This document shows positions 1 to 11,429 of a stretch of 64,000 bases of DNA, in pieces; the first letter of the stretch is position 1; each line of letters opens with the position of its first letter. Position numbers and translations under genes: made by a program. The notes beneath the pieces were generated by a model. The model did no database searches, was not told where the DNA came from, and worked only from the letters and a program-made list of their open reading frames with translations. Source of the stretch: Hypomesus transpacificus (lineage: Eukaryota > Chordata > Actinopteri > Osmeriformes > Osmeridae); NCBI RefSeq assembly GCF_021917145.1, contig NC_061077.1, positions 10,687,251 to 10,751,250 of the forward strand, given 5' to 3'.

Positions 1-417
1 TCACCATGTTATAGTACACCCTTCCCACTCACTACTGTCTGTAACACTAAGCTAAGTATCAGCTTAGTGTTACAGAGCAACATGCAACACAGGACTGAGC
101 ACACAGTTTAGCATTCCAATATTGTTTCCTGTACAGGGAGAAGAGCGAGTGGCTTTGTTGTCAAAATACACTTAAGTTCAATCTCAAGGTCACACCACAC
201 TTATTGACTTCAGTTCTTCAGTGGGACCAGATCCAGTTGATCTTAGAAACAAAATGGCGGACTGCATTGTCTTCCATTGCATTGTCTTCCCCCTAGCTTG
301 AATGTAACGTGAGTGTACTGCTTGAGGCTTTATTCGAGTAATTGTCTGATCAGGACAAAGAGAACAGGCTTTGCCGTCACTCACCCCATCCCCTGCTCCC
401 TGTTCTCTGTTTGCCAG
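1..417. other. mical1 intron, 5' edge of window
   Basis: No exon is supported here. The stretch ends in a pyrimidine-rich tract and the AG acceptor at 416-417 that precedes the first visible mical1 exon. A short imperfect inverted repeat (AGCTTAGTGTTACAG-like, about 37-75) is visible near the left edge. Confidence 0.6.
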
Positions 418-3400
418 GACTACAGTGACGCAGAGCAGCTTCTGGCCGCGTCCAACGTGGACCGTGAAGCCATGCTGCGTTATGCCCACGACGCGGCCCG
501 CTTCTCCACAGGCTACCAGCTGCCTGATATGCAGTTTGCCCAGAACCACGCGGGCCGGCCCGACGTGGCCATGTTCGACTTCACCTGCATGCACCGCGCT
601 GAGAACGCCTCCATCGTGCGGGAGAGGAGGGGCAAGAAACTGTTGATTGGCCTGGTTGGAGACTGCCTGGTGGAGGTAGGTACTCGTCTATTGGTGTGGA
701 CGCTGGCTGGCTTCCTGGCTGTCATATCAACTATTAACGTTTCTCCGTGTACATTTGATTGCATGTTCCGACCTGTACAGTGCCCTCCAAAAGTATTGGA
801 ACAGTGAGGTGAATTCCTTTATTTTTGCTGTAGACTGAAAACATTTGGGCTTGACATCAAATAATGAACGTGAGACCAGAGATCAACGTTTCAGCTTTTA
901 TTTCCAGGTATTTACATCAGGATCTGATGCACAACTAAGAAAATATCACATTTTGTTTGAATCCACCCATTTGTCATGTGATCAAAAGTATTGGAACAGA
1001 TATACTTAAAACATATTTAAGTGAATAAGACTTAATATTTAGTTGCAAATCCTTTGCTTTCAATAACTGCAGCAAGTCTGTGACCCATTGACGTCACCAA
1101 ACTTTTGCATTCTTCCTTTTTGATGCTTTCCCAGGCTTTCACTGCAGCCTCTTTCAGTTGTTGTTTGTTTTGTGGGGTTCCTCCCTTCAGTCTCCTCTTA
1201 AGCAGGTAAAATGCATGCTCTATAGGGTTTAAGTCTGGAGATTGACTTGGCCAGTCTAATACCTTCCATTTCTTGCCCCTGATGAACTCCTTTGTTGTTT
1301 TGGCAGTGTGTTTTGGGTCGTTATCTTGCTGCATGATGAAGGCTCTGCCAATCAGTTTGGTTGCATCTTTCCTTAAATTGGCAGACAAAATGTTTCTGTA
1401 GACTTCCGAGTTCATTTTGCTGCTGCCATCATGTGTTACATCCTCAATGAAGATTAATGAGCCCGTCCCAGAAGAAGCCATGCAAGCCCAAGCCATGACA
1501 TTACCTCCACCGTGTTTCACAGATGAGCTTGTGTGTTTGGGATCATGAGCAGTTCCTTTCTTTCTCCAAACTTTAGCCTTTCCATCACTTTGGTAAAAGT
1601 TAATCTTTGTCTCATCAGTCCATAAAACTTTGTCCCAGAATTTCTGAGGTTCATCTCTGTACTTTTTGGCAAATTCCAGCCTGGCCTTCCTATTCTTCTT
1701 GCTGATGAGTGGTTTGCATCTTCTGGTGTAGCCCTTGTACTTTTGTTCATGAAGTCTTCTGCGAACAGTAGATAGTGATACCTTCACTCCTGCCATCTGG
1801 AGGTTGTTGCTGATCTCACTAACAGTTGTTTTAGGGTCTTTCTTTACAGCTCTCACAATGTTTCTGTCATCAACTGCTGATGTTTTCCTTGGTCTACCTG
1901 TTCGACGTCTGTTACTTAGTACACCAGTAGTTTTCTTCTTCTTCAGGACATTCCAAATGGTTGTACTGGCTATGGCCAATGTTTCTGCAATGGCTCTGAT
2001 TGATTTTCCATCTTCTCTAAGACTCACAATTGCTTGTTTTTCACCCAAAGACAGCGCTCTGGTTTTCATGTTGTTTTCACCTCTGAATACAGTCTGCATA
2101 GACAAAACCTATCTTACCCAATCTGAACCTGAGTGTAGACATTCAGTGGTATTTATTGATTGAATAATGTATGTAATAGGACACACCTGGGCAACAAAAC
2201 ACACCTGTCAGTCACATGTTCCAATACTTTTGCTCACGTGACAAATGGGTGGGTTTGAACAAAAAGGTGATATTTTCTAATTTGTGCATCAGATCCTGAT
2301 GTAAATACCTGGAAATAAAAGCTGAAACGTTGATCTCTGGTTTCACATTCATCGTTTGATGTCAAGCCCAAATGTTTTCAGTCTACAGCAAAAATAAAGG
2401 AATTGGCCTCACTGTTCCAATACTTTTGGAGGGCACTGTATATGTGTGTGTCCCCAGCCGTTCTGGCCCTTGGGGACAGGCATAGCCCGGGGCTTCCTGG
2501 CATCCCTCGACACAGCCTGGATGGTGAGGAGCTGGGGTCTGGGCAAAGCGCCCCTGGAGGTCCTCGCACAGCGGTCAGTCTCATACTCTATCCTCCTCCT
2601 GCTGTTGTGTTGTGCTGATGACTGTGCTGGTGACTCGGACTCTGAAGGTTACCTTCCTTGTGAATCTACAGAGAGAGTGTCTATCAGCTCCTGTCCCAGA
2701 CAACTCCAGAGAACACCTGTAAAAACTACAGCGCCTACAGCATCAACCCAACAACCCGCTACAATCAGATTAAGTTGACGTCCATACAGGTCAACCAGGT
2801 GAGCACATAGTCCCTGGAGCCACCAGCCTGCAGCCTCCTCAACTGCCGTTCTGTTGAAACAATATCCAAAGAGAGGAGACTATTTAGGGTTTAAACTGAC
2901 AACACAATCACATCAGTGTTTTTAGTCAATAATACTTAGTGACAGGCCATTTGTTTATTGGCAGGAATTTGCTGCGCATATCAAGCACTGAGTGATAAGC
3001 AGGGACATTGGTTTTTGATGTCCTCACCAAGAGATGATTGATTTAAAGGCTTTGGAGAGTTTCCAGAAAATATTGGATCGATAAAAACTGCATCAGAACT
3101 AGCCTTCAGCCTTTGAGTGGTAACAGAGCAGAGCTCACTGTGTCTGTGTACAACATTCACACGAACCTGTGGGTTCATCTCTAAGGTGAAACATCTGTAC
3201 GACGTGGAAGACCCCCGTGAATCCAACCGCCCCAGCCAAAAGCAGAACAACAAGCCACGCATGCGCAGAGGTGTGTTTCCATAGTTTCATCCATGACCCG
3301 TTTCCACCTTGACTCCACAGCTGACACACATGCTGTTACCTGGGATATACTGAAGGAATGTCATGATATTCTAGATGTTTCATGTACTATTACTATAGTG

Positions 3401-6400
3401 ATTCCCCTCTGCGACTAAAGGGCCCGCTCAGCGACTGTGTGTCTGACCGTGTGCTTTGTTTCTCCGGATGCAGATTCAACAGGTTTTGATGAGCTGCTGA
3501 AATGGTGTCAACAGCACACAGGCGGGTACCAGGGGGTGAAGGTGAAGGACCTGACTCAGTCCTGGAGGTCTGGCCTGGCTCTGTGTGCCCTCATCCACAA
3601 CTTTAGACCACACCTCATGTGAGTATCTGAGCTCTGGTGACCTTGCCCTAGCTCCACAGACCGTGAGGCAACAACAGAGTTGATCAAGTACGAGCGCATT
3701 ATCCTGGGTTTCGGAGGCAGATTCACTTACCGTTGACATTGTAGAGACGTTGAATGTGACTTTTTCGGTCACCTTTACCTCCTCCACAGCTCTCAAGCTG
3801 TTGAGGTAGTATGAGCAAGCATATGAACTGTCAGTGCTCCTGTGCCCCAGTGACATGGCCTCGCTGGAGGAGTCCAACACCGTCCACAACAACCAGCTGG
3901 CCTTTAGCGTCCTGGAGAGCGAACTGGGCATCCCCCCCGTCATGTCTGCCAGCGACATGGCCACGCGCGGCCAGATCGACAAGTTGTCCATGGTGCTTTA
4001 CCTCACCCAGGTCCGCAATGCCTTTTCCAAGAGAACGCTCCCTAAAGGTAAGAATTATAGGTAACTAAACTACTCATATACAGGGAATACTGTATGTCCT
4101 CCCTTTATCTTATTTATGTATAAAAATTATTATGTCACATTGTGCTGTTTTTACCATCCTATAGCTCAGACTCAAAAACATTAGAGATGGATGTTTTAGT
4201 CATTGTGGATAGGCTTATCTGAATTTTCTTTGTGTACTGTATGGATATCATTCTGCTGAAACATTGTTTTGATCGTTGCACAGGAAAGCAATGCAGCTCA
4301 ATCTAGCATAAGTCGGTCAGTGCACAGCATCAAATCACCTATTACTAAAAAGGATCAGGTGTCTCTCCCCCTCTCTGAAATGTGTTTGCTGTTGATAAGG
4401 GAAAGGGTTGGCACTGTCTCTTTAAGAGCATTACCCAGCATGCCCCTGGTGTGAGTGGCTGGTGCTATGCTAATAGCCATCCCTGATTGGCTGTTGTGCT
4501 CCTGCTCACACCAAGCCAGGCAGCAGGCAGAGCAAACAGCTAGGGCGAGGACATGGCTTATCAGACTAGGGCGGGCTCGCCTCGGAACGATCTAGCATTG
4601 CTGCTGTGACATAGGATTTCCCTGGGCTGTTTTTAGAAGGTATTCTCATCCAACGTGCGCTCTGTTGGGTGTGAGGCGGTCGGGGGCTGCTGGGTTCGGT
4701 GTCGATGTGATGTGGCGGTGTTTGCAGCTGGCTGGAGCGAGGTGGGTGTGACATCCGCCGCTTGTCTGCCTGTGATGATGCTGCGTGGCTGGGCTCCGCT
4801 CTGCCGGGGAGACGCTGACAGATGTGCTTCCAGCAGGAGGGAGCAGCCTGTTCCTCACAGGGGGGCTTGACTGTCACCTTATCTGCAGATGAGGGGGGGG
4901 GGGGGGGGGAGGGGGGGCTACTGATGTTGCATGTTGGATGAAATAGCATCTGCTGAGGAGCTGTGCCCTTTCTCTAGAGGCTGTGTGGTAAAGAGGAAGC
5001 TGTCAGCTAGAGAGGCTGTGTGGTAAAGAGGAAGCTGTCAGCTAGAGAGGCTGTGTGGTAAAGAGGAAGCTGTCAGCTAGAGAGGCTGTGTGGTAAAGAG
5101 GAAGCTGTCAGTGGGGACTGAAGAGGACCAAAGAATTGATCCATCAGTAAACGAAAGGCCATGACTGACGCGGATACTTCCATATAAAAGAGGCTCATAT
5201 CGCAAATGCATTCAGTTATAGTTGCCTTTGTGCCACAAGGGACCCGTCCTTTGACTTTGCGTCCATCAGACAGCGTCAAACGGATGAGAGAAGAGTTCGT
5301 TTGGTGTGGACTCTGTCGCGCACTTGGTGACAATGTATTGTTGTCGTGTGTTTCTGTGTTGCAGAGCCACAGGCCCCAGTGACAGTGTACAAACCCAGTG
5401 CTTTCTCCCGGACCCAGTCTGTAGTGTTCTTCCTTAACAAGCTGAAGCACAACTCCCTGCAGAGGCGCAAGGTAAGCTCCCAAGCAGAACACAGCGTCAC
5501 TGACAGGACAGTGGTCCACTGTTGAAACATCTCAGGCATCGCTCCGTAACATCCAGGGCTTCTGAGGTTGTTGCCGGTGCGGCTGACAGTCACAGTAACC
5601 TCAAGTTCACATTTTATCAGCCAGCACCTGGAGTTTTTATTTATCAGTGCTTGTGTTTTTATATAAAGTAGTGTAGAAAAGGTATCATCGTTCTATGGTC
5701 TGGCTTTGGCTTCTTTTTATCTTCCTCTCACTACAGTGTTTGCTGAAGTCATTGAAGATAACAACGACCTCATTGTTCATTCATAAGCCTTCTGTCATAC
5801 TCTTTCATAATTGGATCCATGAACACATCACATGACTGATCGTGTTCTTCTTCACAGGAGAAGCTGGCATCCAGGAGAGAAGCAAAGCAGAGAGAGATGG
5901 GAGATGAGGAGGATGTGAGTGTTGGGTTCAGACTACAAATTCTCCTCCGTGGTCTCTTGTGCTGCATTGACCTTTTTCTGTTGGGATTGATGCTTTTTAG
6001 TTTTGTTTCAGTGGATGACACCACCGAACATAGGAGCACACAGTCCAAACCGTTTGTTTATGTTAGTGAATAGTTACAATGCTAATTCTCCTTCCTTCCC
6101 TTTCCCCTCAGCAAATATCCTCCCTCTCAGCCCCTGAGGTGAGTCCCAGGCCAGACCCGGACCCTGAGCCTGACCTGAACTGCAGCTCCCTGACAGGCAA
6201 CTGTGAGGAGTGCTACTTCTGCGGCCAGAGGGTCTATGTGCTGGAGAGGATCAGCACTGAGGGCAAGTTCTTCCACCGGAGCTGCTTCACCTGCCATCAG
6301 TGTGGCACCACCCTGCGACTGGGGGGCTACACCTTCAGCCAGGACACGGGTGAGCACCACTGGCCCCGATGGAGGCTCTATTGTGGAGTTCTTCCTTCAT

Positions 6401-9400
6401 CTCATCCCAACCCTCTTGTCCTCTGTGAAGTGGGGTCTCATTCTTAAAAATGTCACAGACTTCCATGGGTTGCGTCATGTACACAGTAGGAAGGACATTT
6501 AGTGAAGCAGATGCAGAGAATGTTCTGACTCATATTTACTGAACAAGAGACTCTTGGTTGTTACAAAAGGTGGACAGCTAACGTTGGCTGTCTTGAGGAT
6601 ATGTTGATTCATGGTCATTTCCCAGCATGAGTCACTAAAATAAGCTGCTTTTGGAGATTTTAAGACACGCCATTATTTTGTTAGATCATGTTTTCCCATC
6701 TCTAAAAAGCATACAACCTGCAGAATGTGTGAATTTCAACAGCTGTGCTACCTGTTGTGATGTAAAGGTACTGTAGGTACTCAACGACGACAATACCATT
6801 TTCATGGCAAAAATGGAGCACAGTTTAATTTATTTAGCAGAGACATGCATAATGTATGAGAGTACCCTTTTTAAGGGGGTGGGGTGTCGTAGTCGAGACA
6901 GGAAAGAGAAAGAGTTGTCAGCCATGCATCAATGTTTCCCACACAGACTAATTTGTGGCGGTGCGCCACAGAATCAACATAGGCCGCCACATATTGCGTT
7001 TCGTTATAAAAAATGTTTTAACGCTATTTAAAACATGCAGCGTATTTAGTTAGTTTAGTTCAGCTGCATTTCCTTTCTGCTCTCCCTCCGTCTCTCTCTG
7101 TCACTCACGCGTCTCTCACATACACACACACACACACAAACACACACACAGAGAGTCACAACGTCACCACAAGTTAGCAACGACGCTATGCGATATCAGC
7201 GAGCCTTTAGCATTAGTGCCGTAGCTAAAAGTCTAGGAAAGTTTAGGTTATTTTTCGCTAGGTACCTACGAACATGTCTTAATATGCTAGACAAGTGGGT
7301 TCCCCATAGGTTATTTTTCGCTAGGTACCTACGAACATGTCTTAATCTGCTAGACAAGTGAGTTCCCCATCGTTCTTTTGGTGAGCTGTCTCACGAGCCC
7401 TACTTACCCGGAGTCATGGAGCCGACCAGCTAAATAGTTATTAAGCACAAGCGTTGCTACATGCATATATGCAGAAATTGTTTACAATATTTTCAGGCTT
7501 CAACCAGTGCTGCTCAAGCAGAAAGACGGGGTCAGGGAGAGAAAGAGATTCGTCAGGCATTGAAGAAATAGTAGGAGAGGAGGACAGCATCCAACATAAT
7601 ACATATTTAATAAAAACAAAATACAATCTGTGTAACGAATTATTAACGAAGAAATTATGTTAACCCCCCCCCCTCCCCCCGCCACATAGATTTCTAATCT
7701 GTGGGAAACACTGATGCATCCTCACACGCACCGGTTCCAGACTGCAAGCTGTTGTTTTCTGTGACGTTCTCCTCAGGGAGGTTCTACTGTGAGCTGCACT
7801 CAGAGGATCTGGAGCTGGAAAGCATGAGAGAACCCAGATCTTTACAGGTTGGTCACCGCGGAAACGAGAACCCAACACAAGCTGCTGGTGCTTGAGCCCA
7901 GGTTGACCTCCAGTCTGGCGCTTGATGCATGGTAGTTCATACTGTAGCCCCTCCGCATGCTGCCCTGGGGAGCTAAGTGATCCAGTGAATGTTGTACACT
8001 CCCAGTGTGCATTATTTAGGGCTGTTCGAATGTACAGTGTTTACAATTGACTGGCTTATGGTACATTATCCAAAGCAATTATGGACAAGGACTTGAAAAG
8101 CGTAATAGGTCACAGGGTCCTGCTTCATAGCAATGCATTCTGCTCTGACTATCTTTTCTACAAAGCATTTCATTCAGTTCCTTTTCCCCCCCTCTGCAGG
8201 ATAGAGAGGAGGAGACTGTAGAGTATGGTGCCTCCAGTGAGGACGACGCTCATTCCTCAGATGACAACACCCTGGACTGTGGCCTCGCGGGGCCGCAGCC
8301 CGCTGAGGGCCAGAGGCAGCCCCGCCCAGCTGAGCCTGAGGAGGGACCCCAGGAGCCCCAGCCACCCCCAGACCCTCCAGCCTGTCAGAGTGGACTCCAG
8401 CCTGGCGACGAGGACCAGAGGGGCGCGGAGACAGCCCACCCGGTTCCAGCGCCTCGCCCCTCGCGCTACGCCTCCCCCAGCCCTCAGCCCTCCCCTCCAG
8501 TGCCTAAACCTCGCTCCATCCACCTGGCCACCCCCAGGGATCCCTCCTCCCCCCCTGAGAGGCTCACCCCTGCCCAGGAGAACAGGACCCCCGGGGCAGC
8601 GGAGGCCGGCTCCAGACCCAAGCAGTCCCTACGGAAGCTCCAGCTGAGCGCCGAGGAGAAGGACCAGCTGCTGAACCTGACCTACAGCCACGACTCGGAC
8701 TCAGAGACCCCCGGGGGCTCCTCCTCTTGCTCCTCTTCCTCCGCCACAGCGGGGGGGCCCAGCCCCCCCAAGCCTGGCCGGCCGAGGGAGGACCACTGGA
8801 GCGGCAGCTGGGGACCAGGGGCGCAGGTCCGAGATCATAGAAACCGCCGCTGCTTTAGACGGAAAGAGGAGCCTGGAGGCCAGAACCAGCCCGCCAAGGT
8901 CCGATCCAAGTTCTCACCCTGGAACCTCTCCTCCCCCAGGCTGGGCAGAGACCACAGACTGAGTGTCCTCAACATCCACCCAGGTAGGACGAGTAGATGA
9001 AACTCCTTTCATGCACGTGGGACAGACTTTATCCTTTTAAATAGCCTCTTAATGAGACCTACAGGACATCCAACTGGTCTCGGCTGTCGTGTCGGTCGTA
9101 ACTCGTGATAATGCGATGTTAATGTTAACTCGAATATTAACTGTTGTCCGTCCGTCTCCATAGAAACTGCGGTTGAGTACGGCCACAAAGCGTCCGAGGA
9201 AGAGGGTGCTGATGAGGATGAGGATGACGACGACATGTTTGAGAAAGATGACAGCGATTTGTTCAATGAGAAGGTATGGAATTGCTGTGCGACCGCTCAA
9301 ACCCCGCATGCACGCCAACACACACACACGCACACACTCACACATCCAACACTCCTCTGTGTGCAGTTCCAGGATGTCCCCTCGGACCCAGTGCAGGCCG

Positions 9401-10772
9401 GAAAGATGGAGCTGATGAAGATGAGAACCCTGGAACGGCGGGCAAAGATATGCGAAATGCAGCGCTTCACCAAGGCCCAGGTCAGTGCACTGATCTGACC
9501 GACCTTGCTTTGTGGTGTTGCCACACCCACGGTAGGCTTGGGGTGCATGTCTGACGGTCCTCTCTCCTCTCTGTCACCCCTCTAGTCTATCCAGAGGCGG
9601 CTGGAGGAGATCGAGGTGACGTTCAAGGAGCTGGAGGGGAAGGGGGTGGTCCTGGAGAGGGCTCTCAGAGGAGAAGCAGGTGAGAGGCTGAGTGGCCAGC
9701 GGTGTCACCCCCAGCTCACCACGATCCCAGACGCCACAAACGGGAACGGGCCTTCTGATGTCCCTGTGACGGTCCCACGAGACCTGGATTGAAGCGTTTC
9801 ATTTTGAATGAGGACATGGAACACAGACGAGCTAAAAAAAAATGTGTGGCCCTTCCGCACCATATCCCCCGTCCTCCTCCTCCTCCCTCTGGTTCTGGCA
9901 CACGCTGTGTGTGGCCATCACACCCTGGGGGCTTCCTTCCCTCTCCTTCTCACCCTCTCTCTCCCTCCAGGCGGAGGCGGTTCTCCTGAGATGATCGAAC
10001 AGTGGATCCAGCTGGTCCATGAGAAGAACGAGCTGGTCTCTGAGGAGTCAGACCTCATGGTGGCGTGAGTACAACCCCCTCTTGTGTGTGTGTGTGTGTG
10101 TGTGTGTGATAGAATACATCCTGATGCCAACTACGCTGCCCGCGCTGAACAGTGTGGTCATTGTCTGCCTCAGCCAACAATTGACTCTCTCTCTCTCTCT
10201 CTCTCACTGCATGAGCCGGTCCTTTGTTGGCCTGGTCCTCATGATGAAGCTGTGGTGTTCATCCAGCCCTCACATGACTGAGCGGGGTGTTTTCTCCGTG
10301 GGGCTTCAGTCGAGGGAGAGCAGGCTGTCCTCCCAGAGGCAGGACCTGTCTGCTCTCCTTCACCTGGTGTCTCTCTCTCTCTCTCGCCCTCAGGTCTAGA
10401 CAGTTGGAGCTGGAGGACAAACAGAGCATGTTGGAAATGGAGCTGCGTAAACACATGGAGCTTAGTGGTATGTACTCGCCTGGTTCGTTAAGAGTGGTGT
10501 GTGTCTGTGTGAGTGAATCATGTGTGTGCTTGTGAGTGGCTCTCTGATATTCATCGTGTGTGTGTGTGTCAGACTCTGAGAAAACGGCGGAGCAGCGAGC
10601 AGAGGAGGAGCGTGTCCTGCAGCAGATGATCGAGGTGGTGGACATGAGGGACTCTCTGGTGTCCTTCCTAGAGGAGAAGAGGCTGAAGGAACTGAGCGAG
10701 GAGCAGCACATCATCACCATCATGGAGGCCAAGAGACACTCCTCGCCTGGAGCCCAGGTGCACTGGGCGTGA
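418..10772 (+). CDS. mical1: MICAL1-type flavoprotein monooxygenase (3' part of gene)
   Basis: MICAL proteins oxidise actin methionines and disassemble filaments; the C-terminal bMERB domain binds Rab GTPases. The 5' end lies outside the window. Seventeen exons join in phase: 418-675, 2458-2573, 2672-2798, 3186-3270, 3474-3618, 3851-4047, 5365-5471, 5858-5914, 6112-6349, 7777-7847, 8200-8983, 9164-9273, 9367-9480, 9586-9679, 9971-10064, 10394-10467 and 10573-10772, giving 956 codons plus TGA. In order they encode the end of the monooxygenase domain ([25 protein letters not shown]), a CH domain ([10 protein letters not shown] to [10 protein letters not shown]), one LIM domain ([28 protein letters not shown]), a Pro/Ser-rich acidic linker mostly in the 784-nt exon, and a coiled-coil bMERB domain ([13 protein letters not shown]). 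One CH, one LIM and a short tail point to MICAL1 rather than the much longer MICAL3, but the paralogue is inferred. Exon 6112-6349 contains an internal GAG|GTGAGT match, treated here as coding. Confidence 0.84.
778..999 (+). repeat. Left inverted repeat of the Tc1 element
   Basis: About 222 bp, pairing with 2217-2438. Outer and inner direct repeats (AAAAGTATTGGAACA) lie near 790 and 985; these are expected to be transposase-binding sites by analogy with other IR/DR elements. The two inverted repeats differ by scattered substitutions and small indels, of the order of 5-8% by eye. Confidence 0.93.
1032..2069 (-). CDS. Tc1 transposase, DD34E, intact frame
   Basis: Cut-and-paste transposase of about 345 aa, the usual Tc1 size. 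The N-terminal half has a paired-like helix-turn-helix DNA-binding region ([20 protein letters not shown], then a GRPRK AT-hook-like stretch and a second HTH around [10 protein letters not shown]). The catalytic domain has [16 protein letters not shown] and SPDLNPIEH; spacing from the first D of QQDNDPKH to the E is 34, as in Tc1. The start chosen is MKTRALSL; an in-frame Met 12 codons upstream (2105) is possible but its extension is not transposase-like. No frameshift or stop is seen, unlike most vertebrate Tc1 copies. Whether it is active is not known. Confidence 0.93.
   Translation of the reverse strand: MKTRALSLGEKQAIVSLREDGKSIRAIAETLAIASTTIWNVLKKKKTTGVLSNRRRTGRPRKTSAVDDRNIVRAVKKDPKTTVSEISNNLQMAGVKVSLSTVRRRLHEQKYKGYTRRCKPLISKKNRKARLEFAKKYRDEPQKFWDKVLWTDETKINFYQSDGKAKVWRKKGTAHDPKHTSSSVKHGGGNVMAWACMASSGTGSLIFIEDVTHDGSSKMNSEVYRNILSANLRKDATKLIGRAFIMQQDNDPKHTAKTTKEFIRGKKWKVLDWPSQSPDLNPIEHAFYLLKRRLKGGTPQNKQQLKEAAVKAWESIKKEECKSLVTSMGHRLAAVIESKGFATKY
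2217..2438 (-). repeat. Right inverted repeat of the Tc1 element
   Basis: Partner of the left repeat. It ends only 19 nt before the mical1 exon that starts at 2458, so it probably contains the branch point for that 3' splice site (CTCAC at 2408-2412). Confidence 0.93.
4893..4917 (+). repeat. Guanine homopolymer (G17-A-G7)
   Basis: A run of 17 G, one A, then 7 G inside the mical1 intron between the CH-domain exon and the exon at 5365. It could fold as a G-quadruplex and is a likely place for sequencing length error. Confidence 0.9.
4975..5111 (+). repeat. 35-bp minisatellite, about 3.8 copies
   Basis: Almost identical head-to-tail units start at 4981, 5016, 5051 and 5086, the last being partial; the core is CTGTGTGGTAAAGAGGAAGC. 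It lies in a mical1 intron about 250 bp before the exon at 5365. Confidence 0.97.
6930..7713. mobile_element. hAT-like non-autonomous element (MITE)
   Basis: The left end reads CAATGTTTCCCACACAGACT and the reverse complement of the right end CAGTGTTTCCCACAGATTAG, matching the CAGTG-type ends known from hAT elements. The inverted homology continues to a TGTGGCGG motif on both sides. ATGCAT flanks both ends, part of a possible 8-bp target duplication that is not perfect. No transposase frame is present in the 784 bp. It sits in the mical1 intron that separates the two LIM exons. Confidence 0.75.
7245..7370 (+). repeat. 63-bp tandem duplication inside the hAT-like element
   Basis: Two adjacent copies, 7245-7307 and 7308-7370, differ at only two visible positions. 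Each begins AGGTTATTTTTCGCTAGG. The duplication is internal to the element and probably arose within it. Confidence 0.95.
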
Positions 10773-10796
10773 GAGGCAGGCACTCGGACGGTTTCT

Positions 10797-10827
<31 letters not shown>

Positions 10828-11401
10828 AGAGACAAGTATGATGGAGATGGATTTGCTGCTTACAAACTCGGGTGCTGTCCTCCATTTGCAAAGCCAAAGA
10901 TCGACTGTACACTTGCAAAAGATGCATTGTCAAAGATGAGTTGTGCTCTCGGGGGAACAAGGACCTGAGAGGCCCAAGTGAATTCCAGGATAACCGCTAG
11001 AGGAAGAGCTGGACTGGAGATCTGAGGCCCACTAAGTGGCTTCATCCAAACTGACAGCTTCACCTGCCAGACGTGGCCCTGCCGAGCGTCCAGCAGCCCG
11101 GAGACAGAGGGAGCCCCGCTGCTAGCTGCCCTCCCTCCCCTCACTGCAGCACACACACTGAGGAGTGGGAGCTGGAACACAGCTCACTAAACTGGGACTT
11201 GAAGCCCAAAACGCAGCTTCTTTACACAGGTCGGACCGTGTTGTTAAACTCTGTGTTTATTTGCTTGTCAGCTTGTACTAATGCAGACGCACAACAGCAA
11301 TGTACATATCGCAGTTCCATGTTGAATATTTGTACACTGTATAAGATACTAGTATTATAGTGTCTTGGAATAATCATAATACTATTTAGATGACCTCATA
11401 T

Positions 11402-11407
11402 AATAAA
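11402..11407 (+). terminator. mical1 poly(A) signal (AATAAA)
   Basis: First canonical AATAAA after the mical1 stop at 10772, implying a 3' UTR of roughly 650 nt with a CA microsatellite near 10798-10822. A GT/T-rich stretch follows, as expected downstream of cleavage. Confidence 0.75.
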
Positions 11408-11429
11408 TATTGATATTGAATAACCAAGT

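Larger units (their letters stand above)
778..2438 (-). mobile_element. Tc1-type DNA transposon with long IR/DR ends
   Basis: The element is 1,661 bp and flanked by TA on both sides (776-777 and 2439-2440), the Tc1/mariner target duplication. Both ends begin CAGTGCCCTCCAAAAGTATT. The terminal inverted repeats are about 220 bp, and the motif AAAAGTATTGGAACA occurs at the outer and inner end of each, the IR/DR layout known from fish Tc1 elements. It carries one uninterrupted transposase frame antisense to mical1 and sits inside a mical1 intron. Confidence 0.96.

Noticed and set aside
190-594. 134-aa minus-strand frame over the first mical1 exon
   Set aside because: Antisense shadow of a strongly conserved mical1 exon.
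2458-2573. Possibility that the Tc1 created the mical1 exon itself
   Set aside because: The exon encodes conserved MICAL sequence ([13 protein letters not shown]) outside the element; only intron sequence is transposon-derived.
6138-6145. Internal GAG|GTGAGT donor match in mical1 exon 6112-6349
   Set aside because: The frame stays open into the LIM domain and no usable acceptor follows within the exon at a plausible distance.
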